From the NCBI RefSeq assembly GCF_003428165.1, contig NZ_QLIQ01000007.1:1-64000 (forward strand): 64,000 nt of DNA, given 5' to 3'. This DNA comes from Cysteiniphilum litorale (GTDB lineage Bacteria > Pseudomonadota > Gammaproteobacteria > Francisellales > Francisellaceae). A program made the position numbers and the translations under genes. Every line of letters starts with the position of its first letter. Position 1 is the first letter of the stretch. The notes beneath the pieces were generated by a model, which searched no databases, was not told the origin of the DNA, and saw only the letters and a list, made by a program, of their open reading frames with translations. Of the stretch, positions 56,533 to 64,000 are shown in pieces.

Positions 56533-57831
56533 ATGTGTGTGATTAAAAAACTTTTACTTAGTATTATCGGCATTATTGCACTGTTGATTATTTTAATGTT
56601 TATCTGGTTGATATTTATTTTCAACCCTAATGATTATAAAGCTTGGATCAATAGCAAAATAAACAATGACCCCAACATCCACATTATGCTTAATGGAGTG
56701 TTGGATTTCTCGCTAAAATCAATGCAGCTTAATGCTAAAGAGGTCGCTATTAACGCGCAAAATGGTACTTTTAACAGTCACTGGCAAAATGCAACGATTA
56801 AAATCAACCCACTTGATTTTTTTATCCACCCGAGCAATCCTTTTGAGTCTTTAACGCTACAAAACGGTGAAATTAGTGCTGCACATCAACAGTTTAAAGC
56901 ATCTCTTTTGAATATCATTGAAAAACATCAACGCTATAGCGTGAGCACTGAGTTAACCAACGATGTCAAGCAGCTAAATATTCAATTAACTTTAACCCCA
57001 CACACTAACAGCACTGAAATTACGGATTTAAGCATACAAACGGTACTTAATAACTTGCCCGTTTGCCTTAAAGTGCCCAGTATTTATCTGAACAATAATA
57101 ATATGCTCAACAATATTGATAATATTCGCCTAAAAATCAATGATCAGCTACTTATGGGTAATATGAGCCAAATTATACTTAAGCCTAAGCTTTCATTTAA
57201 AGGGCAATTCACAGCACCCCATCTTGCATTAGCGCAAATAATTAATCTTAACGGTTTCAAAGTCAACTTAGATTCGTTTGCACTTGATTTTGCACTCTCA
57301 CACAATGACTCAGCAGCTAAAGCTGACATTAGCATCAACGCTCAAAGTGCTAATCTTATCGGTATTGATCTTAATGCGATTGCTTCTTCAACACACAATC
57401 TATTAAGTGCTGTTGATCAAGGCGATGGTATTGGTAGCGCCTTTCAAACATTGAAATCTCAACTACTACCGCTTCTTGCTAAAGACAAACTCGTTGCTGA
57501 TCCAAACAAAAGCACGCAATTAAAACAACTTAGCATTCAAAGTCATATTGACAATAACCAACTTAAAACAACTTCGATCAATTGGCAAGCCCCAGAGTTT
57601 ACGGTCACAGGCTCTGGACAAGCGAACTTAAGCACACACGAGTTAAACTACCCACTTTCGATTCATATCAAAGGCACCCCAAGCCTGACTATCCCATATA
57701 GTCTAAACTATCAAGACAAGCAGTTTACTGCCGCGATTAATCAAGCTCAACTGCAAAAAAACCTACAGCCCATTATTGAAAAGGCACTTACAAATGCCTT
57801 AAACAATAAACTCGGTTCGTTCTTTAGGTAA
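56533..57831 (+). CDS. AsmA-like inner-membrane-anchored protein
   Basis: 432 residues. An N-terminal anchor (KKLLLSIIGIIALLIILMFIWLIFIF) is followed by a long extracytoplasmic region. Its start IFNPNDYKAWI resembles the AsmA domain start (the usual pattern has NPNDYK), and the C-terminal part reads HELNYPLSIHIKGTPS. AsmA-family proteins help transport phospholipids between membranes. It is shorter than E. coli AsmA (617). The start is ATG with GAAGGA five bases before; recG begins four bases after its stop, so they are likely co-transcribed. Confidence 0.7.
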   Translation: MCVIKKLLLSIIGIIALLIILMFIWLIFIFNPNDYKAWINSKINNDPNIHIMLNGVLDFSLKSMQLNAKEVAINAQNGTFNSHWQNATIKINPLDFFIHPSNPFESLTLQNGEISAAHQQFKASLLNIIEKHQRYSVSTELTNDVKQLNIQLTLTPHTNSTEITDLSIQTVLNNLPVCLKVPSIYLNNNNMLNNIDNIRLKINDQLLMGNMSQIILKPKLSFKGQFTAPHLALAQIINLNGFKVNLDSFALDFALSHNDSAAKADISINAQSANLIGIDLNAIASSTHNLLSAVDQGDGIGSAFQTLKSQLLPLLAKDKLVADPNKSTQLKQLSIQSHIDNNQLKTTSINWQAPEFTVTGSGQANLSTHELNYPLSIHIKGTPSLTIPYSLNYQDKQFTAAINQAQLQKNLQPIIEKALTNALNNKLGSFFR

Positions 57832-57835
57832 ATGC

Positions 57836-59890
57836 ATGTCCGAAGATCTCTCAAGCTTAAAAGGCATTGGTAAATCGACATTAGCAAAGCTTAATAAAGC
57901 CAACATTCACACGCTGTGGGATTTGTTACTTCATTTACCCAAAGACTATCAAGATCGACGCACCATTACACCGATTGGACAGACTGTCTCAGGGCAAAAG
58001 CAGCAAATATCAGGTTTTATTCGCCAAGTGAATATCAACAACTTTGGCAAAAAGCATCTTAATTGCTATTTCTCTGATGACACCGGCATGTGTAAAATGC
58101 ATTTATTTAAGTTTTACCCCAATCAAACTAAGCTACTGCAAAAGGGTAAAATTATTCGCTGCTTTGGTGAGATTAACCATACCCATCACGGCATTGAAGT
58201 CATTCACCCTGAGTGGCAAATTATCAATGATCAAAATGAAACTTTAAGCGGGGAAATTACTGCGATTTATCCAACAATTGAAGGTATAAGCTCGACAGTT
58301 ATCCATAAACTAATAAAGCAGATTAAATCATCGATATCTTTTAAAGAACTGCTGCCTACTGCAATCTTGCAAGTTCATGGATTTATGGATATTAATAGCG
58401 CTTTAATGGATATTCATTTCCCACAAAACAGTGACTTTGAGCAGTCCATTAAGCGCGTCACGCACGCTCGTTATCGCTTAGCGATTGAGGAAATGCTGGC
58501 ACATAACCTTAATGCGAAAAAAGTGCGCCTAACCAATCAATCAACACCGTTTGCAAAGATAAAAATTAAACCTAAATTACTTGATAAGTTTATCAGTCAG
58601 TTGCCTTTTGCTCCAACCAAAGCCCAAGAGCGTGTTATTGCTGAGATTTTTGCTGATTTGACCAAAGCCAAACCATGCTCACGCCTTGTGCAAGGTGATG
58701 TCGGTTCAGGTAAAACCATTGTTGCCAGCGCTTGTTTGATTCAATCTGCTGCTAATCACCTACAATCAGTGATGATGGCACCCACAGAGATTTTGGCAGA
58801 GCAACATTATCATAATCTAAGTAACTGGCTTAGTCCTTTTGATATTCCTGTTGTCTTTATCGCTCAAAAATTAACTGCAAAAGAGCGTAAGAACGCACTT
58901 AAGATAATACAGACACAGCATAATTGCGTTATTGTTGGCACGCATGCAGTGTTTCAGCAAAGCATTGATTATCCTAATCTTGGATTAGTGATTATTGATG
59001 AGCAACATCGTTTTGGTGTTGAACAACGTTTGGCATTAATCGATAAATCAAGAAGTAACAATTGGCAGCCCCATCAAATTGTGATGACAGCAACCCCTAT
59101 TCCACGCACATTGGCAATGACCGTATATGGTGATCTTGATCTATCGATCATTGATGAGCTCCCACCTAATCGCAAACCAATCACCACTAGCGTCTTAAAT
59201 CAAAATAAAAAACAAACACTAATCAATAAACTTGAAGCACATATTAATGCCAATGGGCAAGCCTATTGGGTTTGTCCACTCATTGAATCATCCGAAGTGT
59301 TAGTGACACTGCAAGATGCTGAATCACTTTTTGAAACCATCAAAGAAATGTTGCCAAGCGCACGCATTGGTCTTATTCACGGCAAGATGAAGGCTCAGGA
59401 AAAAACACTCATCATGCAGCAGTTCAAATCGCATGAATTAGATATATTGGTCGCAACCACCGTGATTGAGGTTGGTGTTGATGTGCCTAATGCCAATATT
59501 ATGATTATCGATAATGCTGAGCGTCTGGGTTTGTCGCAACTGCATCAATTACGTGGTCGCGTTGGACGTGGACACAAGGAAAGTAACTGTATTTTGCTTT
59601 ATCAATCCCCCTTATCACTCACTGCCAGAAAGCGTTTAGAGCTTATGCGCCAAACCCAAGATGGTTTTATTATTGCGGAGGAAGACCTTAAGCTCCGCGG
59701 TCCCGGAGATATCTTTGGTAAAAACCAAACCGGTGATATCCAATTTAAAGTTGCAGATTTAAGCCAACATCAAAATCTATTTGATGAAGTTACCTCTATC
59801 GCGGATACGCTTATACAGCATCATCCTCAAACCATTGAGCCAATTATAGGACGCTGGCTAACGAAGGCTGATGAATATATCAAAGCGTAA
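57836..59890 (+). CDS. recG: ATP-dependent DNA helicase RecG
   Basis: 684 residues. Reverses stalled replication forks and processes recombination intermediates. The N-terminal wedge OB domain, Walker A GDVGSGKT near 287-294, DEQH near 388, TATPIPRTLAMT and the C-terminal motif VI region QLRGRVGRG, with the conserved RecG tail EEDLKLRGPGDIFGKNQTG. AGG precedes the ATG at good spacing. Four bases after the AsmA-like gene; its stop abuts that of the convergent uvrC. Confidence 0.98.
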   Translation: MSEDLSSLKGIGKSTLAKLNKANIHTLWDLLLHLPKDYQDRRTITPIGQTVSGQKQQISGFIRQVNINNFGKKHLNCYFSDDTGMCKMHLFKFYPNQTKLLQKGKIIRCFGEINHTHHGIEVIHPEWQIINDQNETLSGEITAIYPTIEGISSTVIHKLIKQIKSSISFKELLPTAILQVHGFMDINSALMDIHFPQNSDFEQSIKRVTHARYRLAIEEMLAHNLNAKKVRLTNQSTPFAKIKIKPKLLDKFISQLPFAPTKAQERVIAEIFADLTKAKPCSRLVQGDVGSGKTIVASACLIQSAANHLQSVMMAPTEILAEQHYHNLSNWLSPFDIPVVFIAQKLTAKERKNALKIIQTQHNCVIVGTHAVFQQSIDYPNLGLVIIDEQHRFGVEQRLALIDKSRSNNWQPHQIVMTATPIPRTLAMTVYGDLDLSIIDELPPNRKPITTSVLNQNKKQTLINKLEAHINANGQAYWVCPLIESSEVLVTLQDAESLFETIKEMLPSARIGLIHGKMKAQEKTLIMQQFKSHELDILVATTVIEVGVDVPNANIMIIDNAERLGLSQLHQLRGRVGRGHKESNCILLYQSPLSLTARKRLELMRQTQDGFIIAEEDLKLRGPGDIFGKNQTGDIQFKVADLSQHQNLFDEVTSIADTLIQHHPQTIEPIIGRWLTKADEYIKA

Positions 59891-61732
59891 TTAACGAAAC
59901 GCATGCCATATATGATCAGCAAGCTTAGGACTAATGCCTTTGACCTTTGCAATCTCATCAATTGAAGCACGTGATAACTCTTGCCAACCACCAAAGTGCC
60001 TTAAAAGCGCTTGTCGGCGTTTGCTCCCCACCCCTTCAATTGACTCAAGTACGGATTCAGTTTGGCGTTTTGCTAGTTTTTTACGCTGCGCTTTGATGGC
60101 AAAGTCATGTGCTGCATCACGAATTTGTCTTAATAACAAAAAGGCTAAATCATGCTCTGGCAAATGATACACTTCATCATTAAAACCTTGAAAAATATCC
60201 TCTTTACCACTGATTCGCTCAATCCCCTTGCCAAGACTCAAGAGTTTAATATTATGCTGCTGATTATATTGCCTCAGTACATCTTCAGCCTTTTTGATCT
60301 GTCCCTTACCGCCATCGATAATCATAACATCTGGCAGATTATTTGCCTCTATCCCTGATTCAACGCGTCTTGTGACCGCTTGCGCAATGGCTGCATAATC
60401 ATCCCCTGGCGTAACACCCTCAATATTATAACGTCGGTGTGCAGATTTTAATGCGCCACTTTGGTCAAAGACGACACATGAAGCCACCGTTGCTTCACCT
60501 TGGTGATGACTAATATCAAAGCATTCAATACGTTTAATCTCAGGGATATCAAGCCACTTTGCTAAAGCCTCAAACCGTTTGACAAAATGTTGTTTAGATT
60601 GCAAATTCATCTGTAATTTTTGACGCGCGTTGATTAAGGCAAGCTTCTGCCATTTGGCATTATCAGCAATCGCCTCTGTAATCCATTTAATCTGTCGCTC
60701 AGCCTTTTGTGCAATACTTATAAGCAGCGATTCTGACACCTTAACTTCCTTCGGCAAAATAACTTCTTCAGGCCAAATTGTTCGCGGTTCTGCCAAATAG
60801 TAATGTGATAAAAAAGCCTCTAAAATATCCGTCAACGTACTGCCATGTTGACTAATAAACCAATGTTTATCATCGGCCACTTTACCCTGTTCAATACTGA
60901 CCAATGTTATACAAACCTTATCGGCCTCCTGTAAAACACCCAACACATGCAAACGTTTATTATTCAATTTATCCAAAAATTGCTGTTGTTGCAGCTTGGT
61001 CAGTAGCGCTAATTGATCACGTAACTGTGCAGCAAGCTCAAAGTTTTCTTCATTGGCAGCATCTTGCATTTTCTGTGAAATTTCTTCCAATACAGAGGTG
61101 AGCTTGCCATTCATAAATTTTGCCAGAAGATCAACTTGCATTTTATAGTCTTCAATACTGATTTTATTCACACAAGGACCACTGCAACGCTTAATCTGGT
61201 ATTGCAAACAAGGACGTGAGCGATGGTTAAAATAACTATCCTCACATTGCCTAATGGGAAAAAGTTTTTGCAGTAAAATCAATGTTTCTTTCATTGATGA
61301 TAATGAGACAAAGGGACCAAAAAACTGTCCTGCCTTGCGCGGCTTACCGCGAAAACCAGACAACCTTGGAAACAGATGGTCACTTAAATGCAAATAAGGA
61401 TAACTTTTATCATCTTTGAATAGAATATTATATTTAGGCTTATGTTTCTTAATCAACGCACTCTCTAACAAGAAAGCATCATAATCACTAGGTGTCACCG
61501 TGACATCAATAAAAACGACTTGTTCAACTAACGTCTGTGTTTTGATATCTTTAGCGCCCTTTTTAAAGTAACTATTGACACGTTTATAGAGATTTTTGGC
61601 TTTGCCAATATATAAAATCGTATGCGCATTATCATACATACGATAAACGCCTGGATGCGTTGTTAAATGCTTTAAAAAAGAATCTAGATCAAATGCCTGC
61701 TTGGCATTTTCAGAACTATCTGAGTGGAACAT
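59891..61732 (-). CDS. uvrC: Excinuclease ABC subunit C
   Basis: 613 residues. Makes the dual incision in nucleotide-excision repair with UvrA/UvrB. N-terminal GIY-YIG nuclease (HPGVYRMYDNAHTILYIGKAKNL), UVR motif (about 210-245), RNase H-like domain with IECFDISHHQGEATVASCVVF, and C-terminal helix-hairpin-helix (LESIEGVGSKRRQALLRHFGG). Transcribed after uvrY in the classical uvrY-uvrC order, 41 bases apart. Confidence 0.98.
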   Translation of the reverse strand: MFHSDSSENAKQAFDLDSFLKHLTTHPGVYRMYDNAHTILYIGKAKNLYKRVNSYFKKGAKDIKTQTLVEQVVFIDVTVTPSDYDAFLLESALIKKHKPKYNILFKDDKSYPYLHLSDHLFPRLSGFRGKPRKAGQFFGPFVSLSSMKETLILLQKLFPIRQCEDSYFNHRSRPCLQYQIKRCSGPCVNKISIEDYKMQVDLLAKFMNGKLTSVLEEISQKMQDAANEENFELAAQLRDQLALLTKLQQQQFLDKLNNKRLHVLGVLQEADKVCITLVSIEQGKVADDKHWFISQHGSTLTDILEAFLSHYYLAEPRTIWPEEVILPKEVKVSESLLISIAQKAERQIKWITEAIADNAKWQKLALINARQKLQMNLQSKQHFVKRFEALAKWLDIPEIKRIECFDISHHQGEATVASCVVFDQSGALKSAHRRYNIEGVTPGDDYAAIAQAVTRRVESGIEANNLPDVMIIDGGKGQIKKAEDVLRQYNQQHNIKLLSLGKGIERISGKEDIFQGFNDEVYHLPEHDLAFLLLRQIRDAAHDFAIKAQRKKLAKRQTESVLESIEGVGSKRRQALLRHFGGWQELSRASIDEIAKVKGISPKLADHIWHAFR

Positions 61733-61773
61733 AGTTTTTTATTTTTTTATAGATAGGAATAAATTAAAAAGTA

Positions 61774-62424
61774 TTATTCTTTGTTGCTCTCAAGATCAAT
61801 CAGTTTATGTCTAATCGCCATATGCGTTAATTCAACGTCACTATCAATACCTAGTTTCTCAAACAAACGATAGCGATAACTATTAACCGTCTTTGGACTT
61901 AAACACAGCTGATCTGCCACTTCATTGACCTTCTGACCGCTTGTGATCATGATTAACACTTGCATTTCCCGCTCTGATAATACATCAAACGGTGACTCAT
62001 CATCATGCGTTAAGTGCTTTAAAGCAAGTTGCTGGGCAACCTCAGGTGACAAATAACGTCTTCCGGCATACACTGTTTTGATCGCTTGAATCATCTCATC
62101 AATGCTAACCCCTTTAGTCATATAGCCAGAAGCGCCTGCTTGTAATACACGTGTTGGATAAGGCTCCTCACCATAAACAGTCACAACCAAAATTTTAATC
62201 TGCGGATAAGTCTTGGCAATGCGTTTGGTCGCCTCCAAGCCGCCCATACCAGGCATTTTAACATCCATCAAAATGACATCAGGTAACAGTTTAGAAGTTA
62301 GCGTAATCGCTTCCTCACCACTGGCTGCTTCACCAACAATCTCAATATTATTGACATCACTTAACAGCTTCTTAATCCCTAATCTTACCAAATCATGATC
62401 ATCAACCAAAAGCACTCTTATCAT
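61774..62424 (-). CDS. uvrY: UvrY/GacA-family response regulator
   Basis: 216 residues. Receiver domain with the phosphoacceptor Asp54 (DVILMDVKMPGMGG) and Lys104, then a LuxR-type HTH (about 148-195, LSEREMQVLIMITSGQKVNEVADQL). UvrY/GacA controls small RNAs of the CsrA pathway and virulence or carbon switches in gammaproteobacteria. Its sensor kinase BarA is not in the window. It forms an operon with uvrC. GGGAGCAAGGTA lies before the ATG. Confidence 0.95.
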   Translation of the reverse strand: MIRVLLVDDHDLVRLGIKKLLSDVNNIEIVGEAASGEEAITLTSKLLPDVILMDVKMPGMGGLEATKRIAKTYPQIKILVVTVYGEEPYPTRVLQAGASGYMTKGVSIDEMIQAIKTVYAGRRYLSPEVAQQLALKHLTHDDESPFDVLSEREMQVLIMITSGQKVNEVADQLCLSPKTVNSYRYRLFEKLGIDSDVELTHMAIRHKLIDLESNKE

Positions 62425-62670
62425 TACCTTGCTCCCATGTTTTAGGTCACCTCTTAAGGAAATACGCCTATCTACTTTATGCTTTAGCTTAAACGTTTTG
62501 CGTCAAAAGCTCAAAGACCACACTGATCAATACGCATACTCACTTGTGAGATTTTGACCATAGTATAGCGTAAAACTTCCAATGTTGCTGTAGCAATTTG
62601 AGCTTATTTTACTTGTATTTCTAACTTTTGTTTGTAAGATAAAGCATTTGTAAGATGACAGTCACCCTCA

Positions 62671-63813
62671 ATGATTACAAATAGCAATGATTTACAACGC
62701 ATTATGCCGCTATTGATGGCAGAATCAATGATCGCACTAGATACTGAATTTTATTGGCGTAATACCTATTATCCTGAGTTATGCCTTATCCAAATCGCAA
62801 CAACCGATCATATCTATCTGATTGATGCTTTATCAGCTGAAATTAACTTACAACTACTTAACCCACTCTTTACAAGTAAGCACACACTTAAAATCATGCA
62901 TGCAGCCGAGAATGATATCAAAATCTTGAGACATTACTTAGATTGTGAGTTTAATAGTATATTCGATACGCAAATTGCCATGGCATTTCTAGGACATGAT
63001 CATCAATTGTCACTTAGTAACACGCTAAATCATTTAGGGTTTGATGATTTAAATAAAGATGAGAAGATGTCTGACTGGCGTAAGCGCCCTTTATCTAGCG
63101 CGCAAATAGCCTATGCCACGTCTGATGTTATCTCTTTAATTCAATGTCAAAAACTACTAACAGATAAGCTTAAACAAACATCATGGTTGAAGGCTTTTGA
63201 AGAAGAAATGCAATTTATCCAAAAGATGCATTTTAATAACACACAAGATGCTCCCTTAAAATTCAAGCATCATCTTGCTCGTCTAAGTGTATCTGGTCGC
63301 ACACATTTAATCCAATTATCAATTTGGCGCGAAGCGTATGCACAAAGTAGGAATTGGGTAACGCGTTATGTACTTTCAGATCAAGAGCTCGTCAACCTAG
63401 CTAAGTTAAATCCTATAGATTTGCAAACTATTGCCGAAAAACATATTCTATCACATAAGAAAGTACAGCGTTTTGGCGCTGAGCTTATCCAGCTATTACA
63501 TGTAGCAAATACTCAATATGATATGAGTTTGATTGAGCGCACACGAATTAAAATCAACAAAGAGCTCTTACGGTTGTGCTTTGAATACCTTGCTGAAATC
63601 GCTGAGAAACAGCAATTGCCAATAGCATTAGTTTCATCAAAGCAGGAGCTCAAGCACTTTCTCTATCAAAAGCTTATTAACCCTCAACACATGGGTAGCA
63701 ATAAACTAAATAGTGGTTGGCGCTTGCAATTTTTTGGTCAGCTGATTACTGATTATGCATATCAACAATGCTCAATATTGGGACTTCCTTACAATAAAAT
63801 CTTGACGAATTAA
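62671..63813 (+). CDS. rnd: Ribonuclease D
   Basis: 380 residues. 3'-5' exoribonuclease trimming tRNA precursors. DEDD catalytic residues: Asp24 and Glu26 in IALDTEFYW, Asp82 in HAAENDIKIL, and Tyr148/Asp152 in AYATSDV. Two HRDC-like regions follow, here weakly conserved. The ATG has no strong Shine-Dalgarno. Divergent from uvrY across ~246 bases. Confidence 0.95.
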   Translation: MITNSNDLQRIMPLLMAESMIALDTEFYWRNTYYPELCLIQIATTDHIYLIDALSAEINLQLLNPLFTSKHTLKIMHAAENDIKILRHYLDCEFNSIFDTQIAMAFLGHDHQLSLSNTLNHLGFDDLNKDEKMSDWRKRPLSSAQIAYATSDVISLIQCQKLLTDKLKQTSWLKAFEEEMQFIQKMHFNNTQDAPLKFKHHLARLSVSGRTHLIQLSIWREAYAQSRNWVTRYVLSDQELVNLAKLNPIDLQTIAEKHILSHKKVQRFGAELIQLLHVANTQYDMSLIERTRIKINKELLRLCFEYLAEIAEKQQLPIALVSSKQELKHFLYQKLINPQHMGSNKLNSGWRLQFFGQLITDYAYQQCSILGLPYNKILTN

Positions 63814-63870
63814 AATGATATTCTACGCTTAAGAGTGCCTCGCATAATTTATCAACTAAGGAGAATACTT

Positions 63871-64000
63871 ATGAAGAAATCGTCTTTTTTGTTACTTATC
63901 CCAGCGAGCTTGCTCTTTATTGGCACCAGCACTTACGCTGCCACAGACAGCAAAGCACCCACATCCACGCCAACCATTCAATTAAACTGTAATGGGAACG
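63871..64000 (+). CDS. N-terminus of a secreted protein, cut by window end
   Basis: ATG 63871 with AAGGAG before it opens MKKSSFLLLIPASLLFIGTS, an obvious signal peptide ending near TYAATD. The following residues (Lys/Pro/Thr-rich, then QLNCNGN) give no family. It continues past 64000. Confidence 0.7.
   Translation, partial: MKKSSFLLLIPASLLFIGTSTYAATDSKAPTSTPTIQLNCNGN

Noticed and set aside
1-64000. tRNA, rRNA or CRISPR arrays
   Set aside because: I looked through the intergenic gaps for the T-loop pattern, rRNA-like blocks and regular spacers, and saw none.

Overview
The window reads as a chromosomal segment of an AT-rich gammaproteobacterium. Several features point to the Francisella/Fastidiosibacter side of the class: a glycine decarboxylase split into two subunits (gcvPA/gcvPB), leuS next to lptE, a uvrY-uvrC pair, a long-type QueF, Fur, and a bacterial phosphatidylcholine synthase. 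This placement is an inference from gene content; no search was run. Nearly all genes are housekeeping or envelope genes. No rRNA, tRNA, CRISPR array or complete insertion sequence was recognised.

Layout. 1-4815 is accessory: the start of a probable transposase gene at the left edge, a large DUF2235-like alpha/beta hydrolase, about 0.77 kb of non-coding DNA with a GC-rich patch, and an unrecognised secreted protein whose 3' end runs into queF. 4760-16751 carries queF, a phosphodiester glycosidase, clpB, valS, a secreted HAD acid phosphatase, a POT peptide transporter and a sodium symporter. 16904-24754 is a minus-strand block: an RND efflux pair, then a three-gene set of periplasmic retropepsin, 7TM protein with an inactive transglutaminase domain, and RimK-like ATP-grasp ligase. 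24908-31723 holds yigZ, a dihydroorotate-dehydrogenase-like gene, fur, ubiD, pcs, ubiX and a DUF475 membrane protein. 31758-36557 is the glycine cleavage system, interrupted between gcvH and gcvPA by a terminator and repeats. 36759-44465 holds an RbgA-like GTPase, birA and the pyruvate dehydrogenase operon aceE-aceF-lpdA.

44628-50804 starts with the wreck of an MFS transporter gene, followed by four secreted or lipoprotein genes (LpoB-like, DUF6844-like, CsgG-like, COG3014-like) and a DUF2147 protein. The four-gene set is the best candidate in the window for a poorly described envelope system. 50838-64000 holds a VapBC-type toxin-antitoxin pair, leuS, lptE, a DUF481-type outer membrane protein, lptM, an AsmA-like protein, recG, uvrC, uvrY, rnd and the start of a secreted protein.

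The intergenic DNA is unusually rich in short palindromic repeats. Two families look like miniature inverted-repeat elements: M1 (about 166 bp, copies at 29918 and 34731) and M2 (135-176 bp, copies at 21287 and 49136). Four further REP-like families occur (CCCTTCGA...GCTCAGGG; CCCCTCACCC...CCGCAAGGGG; GGGCGTAT...ATACGCCC; TTCGGGTCAAGCCCGAA). They sit in gaps between genes, including inside the gcv cluster and between pcs and ubiX.

The genes suggest a cell investing in envelope upkeep (LptE, LptM, LpoB-like lipoprotein, AsmA-like protein, phosphatidylcholine synthesis, RND efflux), peptide and amino-acid uptake, and ubiquinone synthesis through UbiX/UbiD.
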